This document shows, piece after piece, positions 33,323-39,379 of a stretch of 39,379 nt of DNA (positions are counted from its first letter, which is position 1; each line of letters starts with the position of its first letter). Under the pieces are notes generated by a model, which saw only the letters and a list, made by a program, of their open reading frames with translations, did no database searches and was not told the origin of the DNA. A program made the translations under genes and the position numbers. The DNA lies in contig PATC01000050.1 of NCBI GenBank assembly GCA_002712285.1, forward strand, positions 1-39,379, in the 5' to 3' direction. Origin of the DNA: Methanobacteriota archaeon. GTDB taxonomy: Archaea; Thermoplasmatota; Poseidoniia; Poseidoniales; Thalassarchaeaceae.

Positions 33323-35431
33323 CTATTCTGAGTCATTGACTGCGTTGATTGTATAGTCTAGGACAAGGGTTTCAACGACGTAGGATACTTCCTCTCCCTC
33401 ATCGTTGTGGTTGCATGCTGGTCCTCCACCTTCCTGTACCTCTACATTGAGACTTAGCATGTAGGCACCGAGTCCTGTTTCACCAGCGTCAAGTTGAGAT
33501 GCAATTTCGCTTTCTGAGAGTCCTGATACGGTTCCGTTGAGTAGAGAAGAGTTGTACCACTCTACGAGAATTTCGTGCGATGCTTCTCCTTGACCTTGAT
33601 TTTGCCCGCTGGCGGTTCCAGTTTCGTTGTCATGAGTAATTGTACCTGTAATGGTATCTGGATCAGGAGCACTTGCTCCTGGTGCGATACATCCGGGTCC
33701 TCCACTTGTTTCGTCTTCGCTATAGGTAAGGGTCACAAGAACAGCAACAACATTCCGATTCTCTCCGCTCCATGAGATAGCATCGGTGTGGAGGTCAATC
33801 TCAAGTGTCTCACCATCACCAATGTATTCCGTGCCATCTCCAAGTCGTTCTAAGATTAGGTTTGAGTCAACAGTATAATCAGCGATTCCTCCCATTGAAT
33901 CTGAGGAGTCTGGACCACTAACAAAATAGACGGTTTCCGCCGTAGTTATTGGAACAAGGATTATCATTGCGACCACGCCCCATGTTTGTCCATTAGGCAA
34001 CGAGTAACGACCAAGAGGGGAAATATCCGGGCTTCTCACTTGGTTCATAACGAAGTGAGCGATTAAGGCGGCCCCCATTCCCGGTAACGAAGGGAAGATC
34101 CCATCGCCTCCTCCGAGCCCCAAAATTGACCATAAGATGACACTGGTGAAGGCACACCCCATCATCACTAGAGAATGGAAAGTATCGGGCCTGTATCCCA
34201 TCCAGCGGATAATTAGTAGTGGAACGAATATTCCACCGAGCCCGTATACAGCGAGTACGACTAGAGCAAAAACAGAATCACCACCTGGGATGTAAAGCCC
34301 TCCGATGGAGATTAGTGTGGCGAATGCTGCAACCACTATTGTCACCAACTTAGTCGTCTTGTGTTCATTTCTCCATTCGGGCTTGATATCGTCTGTGATG
34401 GCAGCCGTGCAAGCTAACACTTGACTGTCAGCGGTAGACATGGTTGCTGCGAAAATCGATGCAAGAATCATTCCGACCCCAAACGCTGGCATTGTTTCCA
34501 TAGCTAATGTTGGAAGGCCCAACTCTGCATCGAAACCAGCCTCGGTGAATAATACACGACTTGCAAATCCAGCGATGACCATTAGGAGGATGAACGGTGT
34601 TTGCCAAACAAAGAACCAGATCATCGCTTGTTTTCGATCACTATCCGAACCCAGAGTCATCACTCTAGAAACGACTTGTGGTTGTCCAGCCACTCCTAGT
34701 CCCCCTAGTAGGAATGCGAACATCCACATCGAGAAACCGAATCTTAGATCAGGTGGTAGGAAGTTTGTCAGAGCAGGATTCTGCGATTCTAGACCCTCAT
34801 GCATGCCACTTATTCCACCAACTTCTCCAAGTGCAACCCAACAGAGAATTACGGATCCTACAATCATCACACAAGACTGCGCAGCATCAGTCCAAATTGA
34901 AGCTCGAATACCGCCTGCGTAACAGTAAGCAACTACTAACACGAATCCGATCAGGATTCCCACCACTTCAGACCAGCCCATCATCACAAGCAGGGCCTTT
35001 CCACCAGAGGTAAGTTGAGCTGCAGCGTAGATGCAGAGGAAGAAAACTGAGAGCACAGCCGCTAACTTCGCTTCGGGAGCGCCAGCCTTTTCTGCAACTA
35101 GGGAGGATAGGGAGCGTACCCCTCTTTCTTCTCCCTCTTGCTGAATAAATTTGTACAGCCAAGCCCATGCAATAACTTGCCCAATGGTCGATATAATTCC
35201 GAGCCAAATTACGGAGTAACCCATCATGTAGGTAAATCCGATGAAACCGATGAACATGTAACCAGAGTTCCACGTACTGACTGCAGAGAGCGCCGCTAGT
35301 GCTGGATGCATCCCTCTTCCGGCTACTAGGTAGTCGTCAGTAGTGTCTTCCTTGACCAGTATTGATGCCATCCCAACACCGGCGAAAATGGCCATGAAGA
35401 ATAGGAAAGAGAGAATCAGGACGATGTCCAT
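33323..35431 (-). CDS. Sodium:solute symporter (PutP-like) with extra C-terminal ectodomain
   Basis: The 702-residue protein has an SSS-family core of about 500 residues with features such as TDDYLVAGRGMHP, AYCYAGGIRASIWTDAAQSC (GG-x-x-A-x-x-x-T-D region), GQPQVVSRVM and ATMSTADSQVLACTAAI. Those fit PutP-like proline or related symporters better than the ThiV-like gene in the window. After the last helix (about residue 505) comes an extra 190-residue region rich in Asp, Gly, Ser and Asn-x-Ser/Thr (GTITHDNETGTASGQNQGQG), which is hydrophilic and probably outside the cell; standard SSS proteins lack it. It has two or so Cys (GPGCIAPG, GPACNHND). Substrate unknown. The divergent gap to the next gene is 79 bp. 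Confidence 0.88.
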   Translation of the reverse strand: MDIVLILSFLFFMAIFAGVGMASILVKEDTTDDYLVAGRGMHPALAALSAVSTWNSGYMFIGFIGFTYMMGYSVIWLGIISTIGQVIAWAWLYKFIQQEGEERGVRSLSSLVAEKAGAPEAKLAAVLSVFFLCIYAAAQLTSGGKALLVMMGWSEVVGILIGFVLVVAYCYAGGIRASIWTDAAQSCVMIVGSVILCWVALGEVGGISGMHEGLESQNPALTNFLPPDLRFGFSMWMFAFLLGGLGVAGQPQVVSRVMTLGSDSDRKQAMIWFFVWQTPFILLMVIAGFASRVLFTEAGFDAELGLPTLAMETMPAFGVGMILASIFAATMSTADSQVLACTAAITDDIKPEWRNEHKTTKLVTIVVAAFATLISIGGLYIPGGDSVFALVVLAVYGLGGIFVPLLIIRWMGYRPDTFHSLVMMGCAFTSVILWSILGLGGGDGIFPSLPGMGAALIAHFVMNQVRSPDISPLGRYSLPNGQTWGVVAMIILVPITTAETVYFVSGPDSSDSMGGIADYTVDSNLILERLGDGTEYIGDGETLEIDLHTDAISWSGENRNVVAVLVTLTYSEDETSGGPGCIAPGASAPDPDTITGTITHDNETGTASGQNQGQGEASHEILVEWYNSSLLNGTVSGLSESEIASQLDAGETGLGAYMLSLNVEVQEGGGPACNHNDEGEEVSYVVETLVLDYTINAVNDSE

Positions 35432-35510
35432 CGAATCCCTACGGTAGGCTCCCCATCATCAATCCCGTGGGTGCGGTATGACTTTGCTAGCATACCAACT
35501 CCCACCCATT

Positions 35511-35759
35511 ATGGAGCCAGGGTTTTGGGAACGTGTCCGTTCCAATCCATGGGTTCAAGGCTTCATTTTGTACTCTATTTTCCGAGCTTTTTATGGAGCA
35601 GGGATACTACTAGTCACATGGTTTCTCGCAACAGAGACCGAGAATCCTTGGTGGGTTTCAGTATTGTTTCTTCTTGCCTCGATGATATTCTCTCGAGTTT
35701 TGTTTCGTAAGATTAAACAGCGGCGCAAATCTGAATCATCGAGCAATTCTAAACCATGA
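35511..35759 (+). CDS. Small two-helix membrane protein
   Basis: Unrecognised protein of 82 residues from the ATG at 35511 (MEPGFWERVRSNPW); the track's 35478 would add a weak leader. Two hydrophobic segments lie at about residues 17-37 and 44-62 (WWVSVLFLLASMIFSRVLF), followed by a basic, Ser-rich tail (KIKQRRKSESSSNSKP). Its size and layout are like other small membrane genes in this window, but the sequence is different. It shares a 79-bp promoter region with the divergent symporter, so the two may be coregulated. Confidence 0.72.
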   Translation: MEPGFWERVRSNPWVQGFILYSIFRAFYGAGILLVTWFLATETENPWWVSVLFLLASMIFSRVLFRKIKQRRKSESSSNSKP

Positions 35760-35765
35760 TACACT

Positions 35766-35775
35766 ACTTTTTACA
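35766..35775 (+). promoter_or_regulatory. Candidate TATA box for the peroxiredoxin-like gene
   Basis: ACTTTTTACA is centred about 26 bases before the ATG at 35797. That spacing would place the transcription start at or next to the start codon, as for leaderless archaeal messages. No Shine-Dalgarno sequence is seen before the ATG. Confidence 0.4.
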
Positions 35776-35796
35776 CTAGTCAGAAATCAGAGCTTT

Positions 35797-36339
35797 ATGT
35801 CTAAACTAAATGTTGGTGATTCGGCTCCAGAGATCTCCTTACCTGCAATTGATGGAACTACATTTGACATGTCAAGTGTGAAGGGGAAAAGAGTGATTTT
35901 CACATTTTTCCGGTTTTCATCATGTCCTTTTTGTAATATCCGAATTGACAGACTAATGAAACGATGGGATGAGTTCCCAAAAGATACGGTAATGGTCGGA
36001 GTCTTCGATGCTAAAATTGGTGAATTGACGAAGAGAATGGGAAAGAGAAACATACCCTTCACAATTGTTGCTGATGAGACCTATGAGCACTTTGAGAAAA
36101 ATGGTGTTGAGAAATCTTATCCTCGCTTTATGTGGGGTGCTATGCGTTCTCCAATGACTATGATAATGGCAACTCTGAAGGGTTATATCCCAATGACATT
36201 GTCGATTTCAAAGATGTCTACTTTACCTGTAGACATACTAATTGACGAGGAAGGTAAAGTTGCTGAGGCACACTATTGCAAAGATACAGTAGATCATATC
36301 CCTATCGATCGAATGATTGCCTTCGCAAACGGCGAATAG
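35797..36339 (+). CDS. Peroxiredoxin-like (AhpC/TSA) thioredoxin-fold protein
   Basis: The 180-residue protein has a thioredoxin-like fold with VGDSAPEISLPAIDGTTFDM at the start and FFRFSSCPFCNIRI at the active site. The CPFC pair (CxxC) differs from the usual peroxiredoxin PxxxTxxC and is more thioredoxin-like, so peroxide reduction is likely but not certain. The TLPVDILIDEEGKVAEAHYC segment matches the C-terminal AhpC/TSA strand pattern. It is a soluble cytoplasmic protein. TTTTTACA lies about 25 bp before the ATG, which fits a TATA box with a leaderless transcript. It converges with the lipoprotein gene at 3 bp. Confidence 0.85.
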   Translation: MSKLNVGDSAPEISLPAIDGTTFDMSSVKGKRVIFTFFRFSSCPFCNIRIDRLMKRWDEFPKDTVMVGVFDAKIGELTKRMGKRNIPFTIVADETYEHFEKNGVEKSYPRFMWGAMRSPMTMIMATLKGYIPMTLSISKMSTLPVDILIDEEGKVAEAHYCKDTVDHIPIDRMIAFANGE

Positions 36340-36342
36340 TCA

Positions 36343-37116
36343 TTATTTTGGATTTGGAATTGATTCCAGTTGAGGATATTGAATAATCACTGTCTGATAT
36401 ACATCGATGAGATCTTGTCCTTCGTTATAGTCAACCTGAAGTTCATGAATCTCAAATGTATTGAAATGAATTGTTTGCCATCGAACTGTTTCACCTTCAC
36501 CTACCACCTCGTTACGATTCTGGCAAGCGTCTTCTTGTTCGTCGACTAGTTTCCAAGTAATTTCCACATCTCGACCACCACCGATATTTTCGATTAGGTC
36601 AGGGTTCTCTACAATTGAGTCGATGAGAATTGAAGAAGCCGAAGTACCTCCATTTGCAGGAAACGGGTTTATTGTCAATGGGCTTGGTTCGTAAGTTCCT
36701 GATTCCGTCCATTCCATCCGTAGGTCCATTCTAATTACAATCGGTAGAAATGCTTGATTCCCCTCGACATCCATAACGTAAGCTACGAGATCATGAACCC
36801 CATGTTCGGTGAATTCAACATCAATGGTCGAACGTTCATCTGGATTTACAGAAATTTCTCCTCCATTATCCGGGAAATCAATACCGAATCTTACAGGTTC
36901 TAGTTCAGATATAGTTTGTGAAAAATCGAAGCGAATGATTGAACCAGTCGTCGAAATCAAACTCCCATCCATGTAAGATTCCAAGATTGTACCGTTGGTT
37001 CGTTCATACTGTACTATGAGAGTGATTTCTCCACCCTCTTGAGAATCTGAAATGCAGCCTGCCAAGGCACTGGTCATGAATAGTAGACCCAGAAGAATTG
37101 GTCGGAGCCTGAGCAC
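36343..37116 (-). CDS. Secreted lipoprotein, function unknown
   Basis: Protein of 257 residues. The start is a GTG at 37116; an ATG two bases away is in another frame. The signal peptide (LRLRPILLGLLFMTSALAGC) ends in a lipobox LAGC, so Cys21 should be lipid-anchored outside the cell. The mature part has beta-strand-like patterns (GEITLIVQYERTNGTILESY, DIPD-like FGIDFPDNGGEISVNPDE and VDVEFTEHGVHDLVAYVMD) that recall PKD or Ig-like domains, and lacks clear catalytic motifs. Asn-x-Ser/Thr sites suggest glycosylation. It is not in an obvious operon; the next membrane gene lies 59 bp upstream on the same strand. Confidence 0.8.
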   Translation of the reverse strand: MLRLRPILLGLLFMTSALAGCISDSQEGGEITLIVQYERTNGTILESYMDGSLISTTGSIIRFDFSQTISELEPVRFGIDFPDNGGEISVNPDERSTIDVEFTEHGVHDLVAYVMDVEGNQAFLPIVIRMDLRMEWTESGTYEPSPLTINPFPANGGTSASSILIDSIVENPDLIENIGGGRDVEITWKLVDEQEDACQNRNEVVGEGETVRWQTIHFNTFEIHELQVDYNEGQDLIDVYQTVIIQYPQLESIPNPK

Positions 37117-37175
37117 ATTAACCGCAATGAAAATTCGGATTTAAGTCGCATGGATGTTTGGGCAGATGCCCAGCA

Positions 37176-38195
37176 TCAGCCAAACAACACATGGTTGATT
37201 GTGAATAGTGCACCCATGACTAATGCAAAGAGTAGCAGTGCATTAGCGAATGCACCCTTGTCTTCTTGAGGTTCTCCCATGAACGTCATGTCATCTTCCA
37301 TACCTTCGTCCTTTAGTCGGAAGTAACTGATTAGGATGAGTAGCATCACAGCCCCTCCAGTCAAAGCATCCATCTGATTTGCCTCACTTGCATTTCTAGC
37401 GGTATTAGCAATCAGAGCGATATAGGTTGAGACAGTTGCAGTGATAAAAGCAAATGCAGATGGATGTATAATTGGCCACTTTCCTGAGGCTCCATCCATT
37501 AGTACCAATGCTGACCAGAGGGTATACACTAGAATCAATGAACCCGTTACAGATACTTGAGTTGGCAATGGTTTGCCCAAACCATCCGCTAGAACGAGAC
37601 TGCCCTCATAGTTTGCTGGGAAGCCTTCAGCAATGACATCATTAGGTGTCAAGATCATTCGAATTGAATAAAATAGGCCGGCTAATACCAGGACAATCAG
37701 AGAAACCATTGCAATTTTATCCTTGACTTTCAAACCTGGTTTGAAATCGGATAATCCATCGTTAACTCCCTCATTTCGTAATGAAAGATAACCTCCAATG
37801 TAAATCAGAGTCACGATGATGGACATATATTTTGGAAGTGGGCCAGCCATACTGTCAACATTCCACCACATCCATACACCAAAAGTCATTGAAATCAAGC
37901 CTAGTGAAGATGGAATCATGATTATCCATTTTCCTTTTGCACCCTCAAATAGAATCAACATTGTCGATATGAATATCCCAAAGAATAGGACTCCATTGAA
38001 AGCAGTTTCAGGTCCACCAGCACCATATGCTGGGTCAGTAGAATCTGTTATTCCATTGTCTAGAGGGGCAAAACATACTTCTCCGCCAGTAACATAACAA
38101 TCACCAAAGAACATGAAACTAATAGAGTAGAGTAAAAACATCAGTGCTGAGAATCCTAAACAAATTTTAGCAGGCAGAGATTCAATCTTGAACAT
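37176..38195 (-). CDS. Membrane protein with internal duplication
   Basis: Unrecognised protein of 339 residues with about eight to nine hydrophobic segments. It contains two related halves: FEGAKGKWIIMIPSSLGL in the first and MDGASGKWPIIHPSAFAF in the second, each followed by two helices and then a loop with YLSLRNEGVNDGLSDF or YFRLKDEGMEDDMTF. One more helix ends the protein (ALLLFALVMGALFTINHVLF). Each half begins with one helix and an extracytoplasmic Pro/Asp-rich loop (GDCYVTGGEVCFAP in the first). The AT-rich GATTAAGTAT about 30 bp upstream could be the promoter. No catalytic or transporter family is recognised. Confidence 0.8.
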   Translation of the reverse strand: MFKIESLPAKICLGFSALMFLLYSISFMFFGDCYVTGGEVCFAPLDNGITDSTDPAYGAGGPETAFNGVLFFGIFISTMLILFEGAKGKWIIMIPSSLGLISMTFGVWMWWNVDSMAGPLPKYMSIIVTLIYIGGYLSLRNEGVNDGLSDFKPGLKVKDKIAMVSLIVLVLAGLFYSIRMILTPNDVIAEGFPANYEGSLVLADGLGKPLPTQVSVTGSLILVYTLWSALVLMDGASGKWPIIHPSAFAFITATVSTYIALIANTARNASEANQMDALTGGAVMLLILISYFRLKDEGMEDDMTFMGEPQEDKGAFANALLLFALVMGALFTINHVLFG

Positions 38196-38237
38196 TATAA
38201 TCAGCCATTTTCCACAATGGTCGATACTTAATCATGA

Positions 38238-38837
38238 TTAATTTGCCAAGTGGAACTGTCCTGTTTTGAATTCATAGAGTATTGGCGAACCTGTTGGTAT
38301 TTCTACGGAAAGGATTTGTTCAGGAGTTAAATTTTCGATAGCCATTACAATGCTTCGAAGTGAATTGCCATGAGCTGCGACTAGTATGTTTGACCCCGCT
38401 TCAAGATCGGGAACGATGACCTCGTGTAGATATGGGAGAGTGCGCTTAGCACACATCTCTAGACTCTCTCCTTCCGGAGGAGGGACATTGAAAGATCGTC
38501 TCCAGATGTGGACTTGTTCTGCTCCGTGCATCTCCCTTGTCTCGTCCTTGTTTAGACCTTGGAGAGCACCGTAATGTCTCTCATTGAGTCGTTCATCTCG
38601 ATGCACTGGAGGATTATTGGATGCTCGATTTCTCTCCATGACAATCGCAGCTGTCCGCTGGGCCCGCATCAGCGCGCTGGTATGGATGACATCGAAGCAG
38701 ACATCCGCCAGTGTATCTCCTGCGGCTTCGGCTTCGATAATTCCCTTTGGTGAAAGGTCGACATCGACCCAACCGGTAAAACGGTTCTCAGCATTCCACA
38801 CGGATTGTCCGTGGCGGAGGAGAACCATGAGTGCCAT
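38238..38837 (-). CDS. gpmA: 2,3-bisphosphoglycerate-dependent phosphoglycerate mutase
   Basis: From the ATG at 38837 the protein has 199 residues, somewhat shorter than bacterial GpmA (about 230-250). Motifs are LLRHGQSVWNAENRFTGWVD with the phospho-histidine, TSALMRAQRTA, LNERHYGALQGLNK with the catalytic Glu, PPPEGESLEMCAKR, and the second His in VAAHGNSLRSIVM. GGTGATC lies 4-5 bases before the chosen ATG; the track's 38876 start would overlap the MscS gene. The enzyme interconverts 3- and 2-phosphoglycerate. Many archaea use the cofactor-independent ApgM instead, so this is a bacterial-type enzyme, possibly acquired. It starts 4 bp after the MscS stop and complements the pgk at 24 kb. Confidence 0.95.
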   Translation of the reverse strand: MALMVLLRHGQSVWNAENRFTGWVDVDLSPKGIIEAEAAGDTLADVCFDVIHTSALMRAQRTAAIVMERNRASNNPPVHRDERLNERHYGALQGLNKDETREMHGAEQVHIWRRSFNVPPPEGESLEMCAKRTLPYLHEVIVPDLEAGSNILVAAHGNSLRSIVMAIENLTPEQILSVEIPTGSPILYEFKTGQFHLAN

Positions 38838-38841
38838 CAGA

Positions 38842-39379
38842 TCACCCTTCGACTTGTCTGCGAACCCTTGGCTCAAAGAAATGGAGACCCAATGATTGTG
38901 CTATTCGCATCACGTTGAGTAAGAAAATCTGCTTAAGTTCCTGCTCCTCAGTTGAGGAAGATGTATCCCAGTAGAGGTTGCATGCTATATCGATTGCTTG
39001 AGGTCCTAGAGATCGAACTCGAACAAATGATGCCTCCTTTTTGGTTGTTTTTTCGTTAGTTTGGATATTCTCAAGCACCTGACTGCAGAAAGTTTCGACT
39101 GCATCTGGGTTGCTTCCCAGGTCAAGATGTAGAATAGGCTGATACCTGCGCCATCGTCGTAGACCATAGTTCTCAATCGCGGTATTGACTAGGGTTGCAT
39201 TTGGAAATGTTACTACCGAATCAATAGATGTACGAATCATCGTAGTTCTGAGATTAATTTCGATTACTTCGCCTTCACTGCTACCGATTACGACCCAATC
39301 GCCGACTTTGAAGGGCCTGTCGAGAAGGACAGTGATCGCTCCAAACATGTTTGAAATGGAGTCCTTAGCAGCTAGTGCG
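38842..39379 (-). CDS. MscS-family mechanosensitive channel, 5' end cut by window edge
   Basis: The ATG given in the track (39348) is internal. The frame is open to the window edge and the upstream residues ALAAKDSISN continue into MFGAITVLLDRPFKVGDWVV, which is the MscS TM3/beta-domain junction (AxAAqD-xxxN...RPF-x-VGDWV). The beta domain follows with GEVIEINLRTTMIRT and VVTFPNATLVNTAIENY (the PN-x-x-x-x-x-x-I-x-N motif), then a mixed C-terminal domain. It opens under membrane tension to release solutes on osmotic downshock. The missing part is the first membrane helices. The gene is probably cotranscribed with gpmA, 4 bp downstream, which is an unusual neighbour. Confidence 0.93.
   Translation of the reverse strand, partial: ALAAKDSISNMFGAITVLLDRPFKVGDWVVIGSSEGEVIEINLRTTMIRTSIDSVVTFPNATLVNTAIENYGLRRWRRYQPILHLDLGSNPDAVETFCSQVLENIQTNEKTTKKEASFVRVRSLGPQAIDIACNLYWDTSSSTEEQELKQIFLLNVMRIAQSLGLHFFEPRVRRQVEG

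Noticed and set aside
39346-39348. ATG at 39348 as the true MscS start
   Set aside because: The open frame continues to the edge with ALAAKDSISN, which is conserved MscS sequence, so the gene is cut by the window.
1-39379. CRISPR arrays, insertion sequences, integrases, phage genes
   Set aside because: No regularly spaced repeats, transposase motifs or terminal inverted repeats were seen; gene content looks like stable chromosome.

Overview
The window is a gene-dense archaeal chromosome segment. The best fit is a planktonic marine euryarchaeon of the Marine Group II / Poseidoniales type (Thermoplasmatota); this assignment is inference from gene content, since no search could be run. Archaeal markers are ribosomal protein L21e, RNA polymerase subunit Rpo4/RpoF, DUF655, the Dim1-type KsgA, Pus10, the archaeosine enzyme RaSEA, an archaeal-type YchF and a tRNA-Thr(CGT) with discriminator U. 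Two sodium:solute symporters fit a marine setting. Gene spacing is very tight and no gap exceeds about 120 bases once the genes missing from the ORF track are added.

Layout. 1-3.2 kb (minus): YchF GTPase (runs off the left edge and is absent from the ORF track), a polytopic protein resembling heme-copper oxidase subunit I without the copper-ligand histidines, and a small membrane partner. 3.3-7.1 kb: RaSEA, then a UMF1-type MFS transporter coupled to a membrane-anchored hexapeptide acyltransferase. 7.1-8.8 kb (minus): a sodium symporter preceded by a clear TPP riboswitch, so probably a thiamin or HMP-precursor importer (ThiV type). 8.8-12.5 kb: an adenosine-type amidohydrolase, two tandem AIM24/TIGR00266 paralogues and a DnaJ-like protein with half a zinc-finger region. 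12.6-16.2 kb: an RND/MMPL exporter and a DUF971 protein. 16.2-19.9 kb: the conserved archaeal information-processing cluster pus10, rpl21e, rpoF, DUF655, ksgA. 20.0-21.9 kb: an unrecognised HhH/zinc-ribbon protein, a 2Fe-2S ferredoxin, a 51-residue membrane protein missed by the ORF track, and a MIP18-like protein. 21.9-24.0 kb (minus): a multi-domain histone-fold candidate and an M24 peptidase. 24.0-25.4 kb: archaeal phosphoglycerate kinase and tRNA-Thr. 25.4-32 kb: a sugar-phosphate mutase operon with RidA, a phosphodiesterase-like ectoenzyme, a DUF354 protein, a Nudix hydrolase, cis-polyprenyl diphosphate synthase and a HAD phosphatase; several of these suit surface glycan or lipid-carrier metabolism. 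32-39.4 kb: a degenerate kinase-like membrane protein, a second sodium symporter with an unusual C-terminal ectodomain, a small membrane protein, a peroxiredoxin-like protein, a lipoprotein, an internally duplicated membrane protein, cofactor-dependent phosphoglycerate mutase and the C-terminal part of an MscS channel (runs off the right edge).

Most notable for follow-up: a 264-residue protein whose first 70 residues align by eye with archaeal histone HMfB and which may hold further histone-like segments; the HCO-I-like protein lacking its active-site ligands; the pseudokinase-like membrane protein; and the TPP riboswitch that identifies the symporter's likely substrate.
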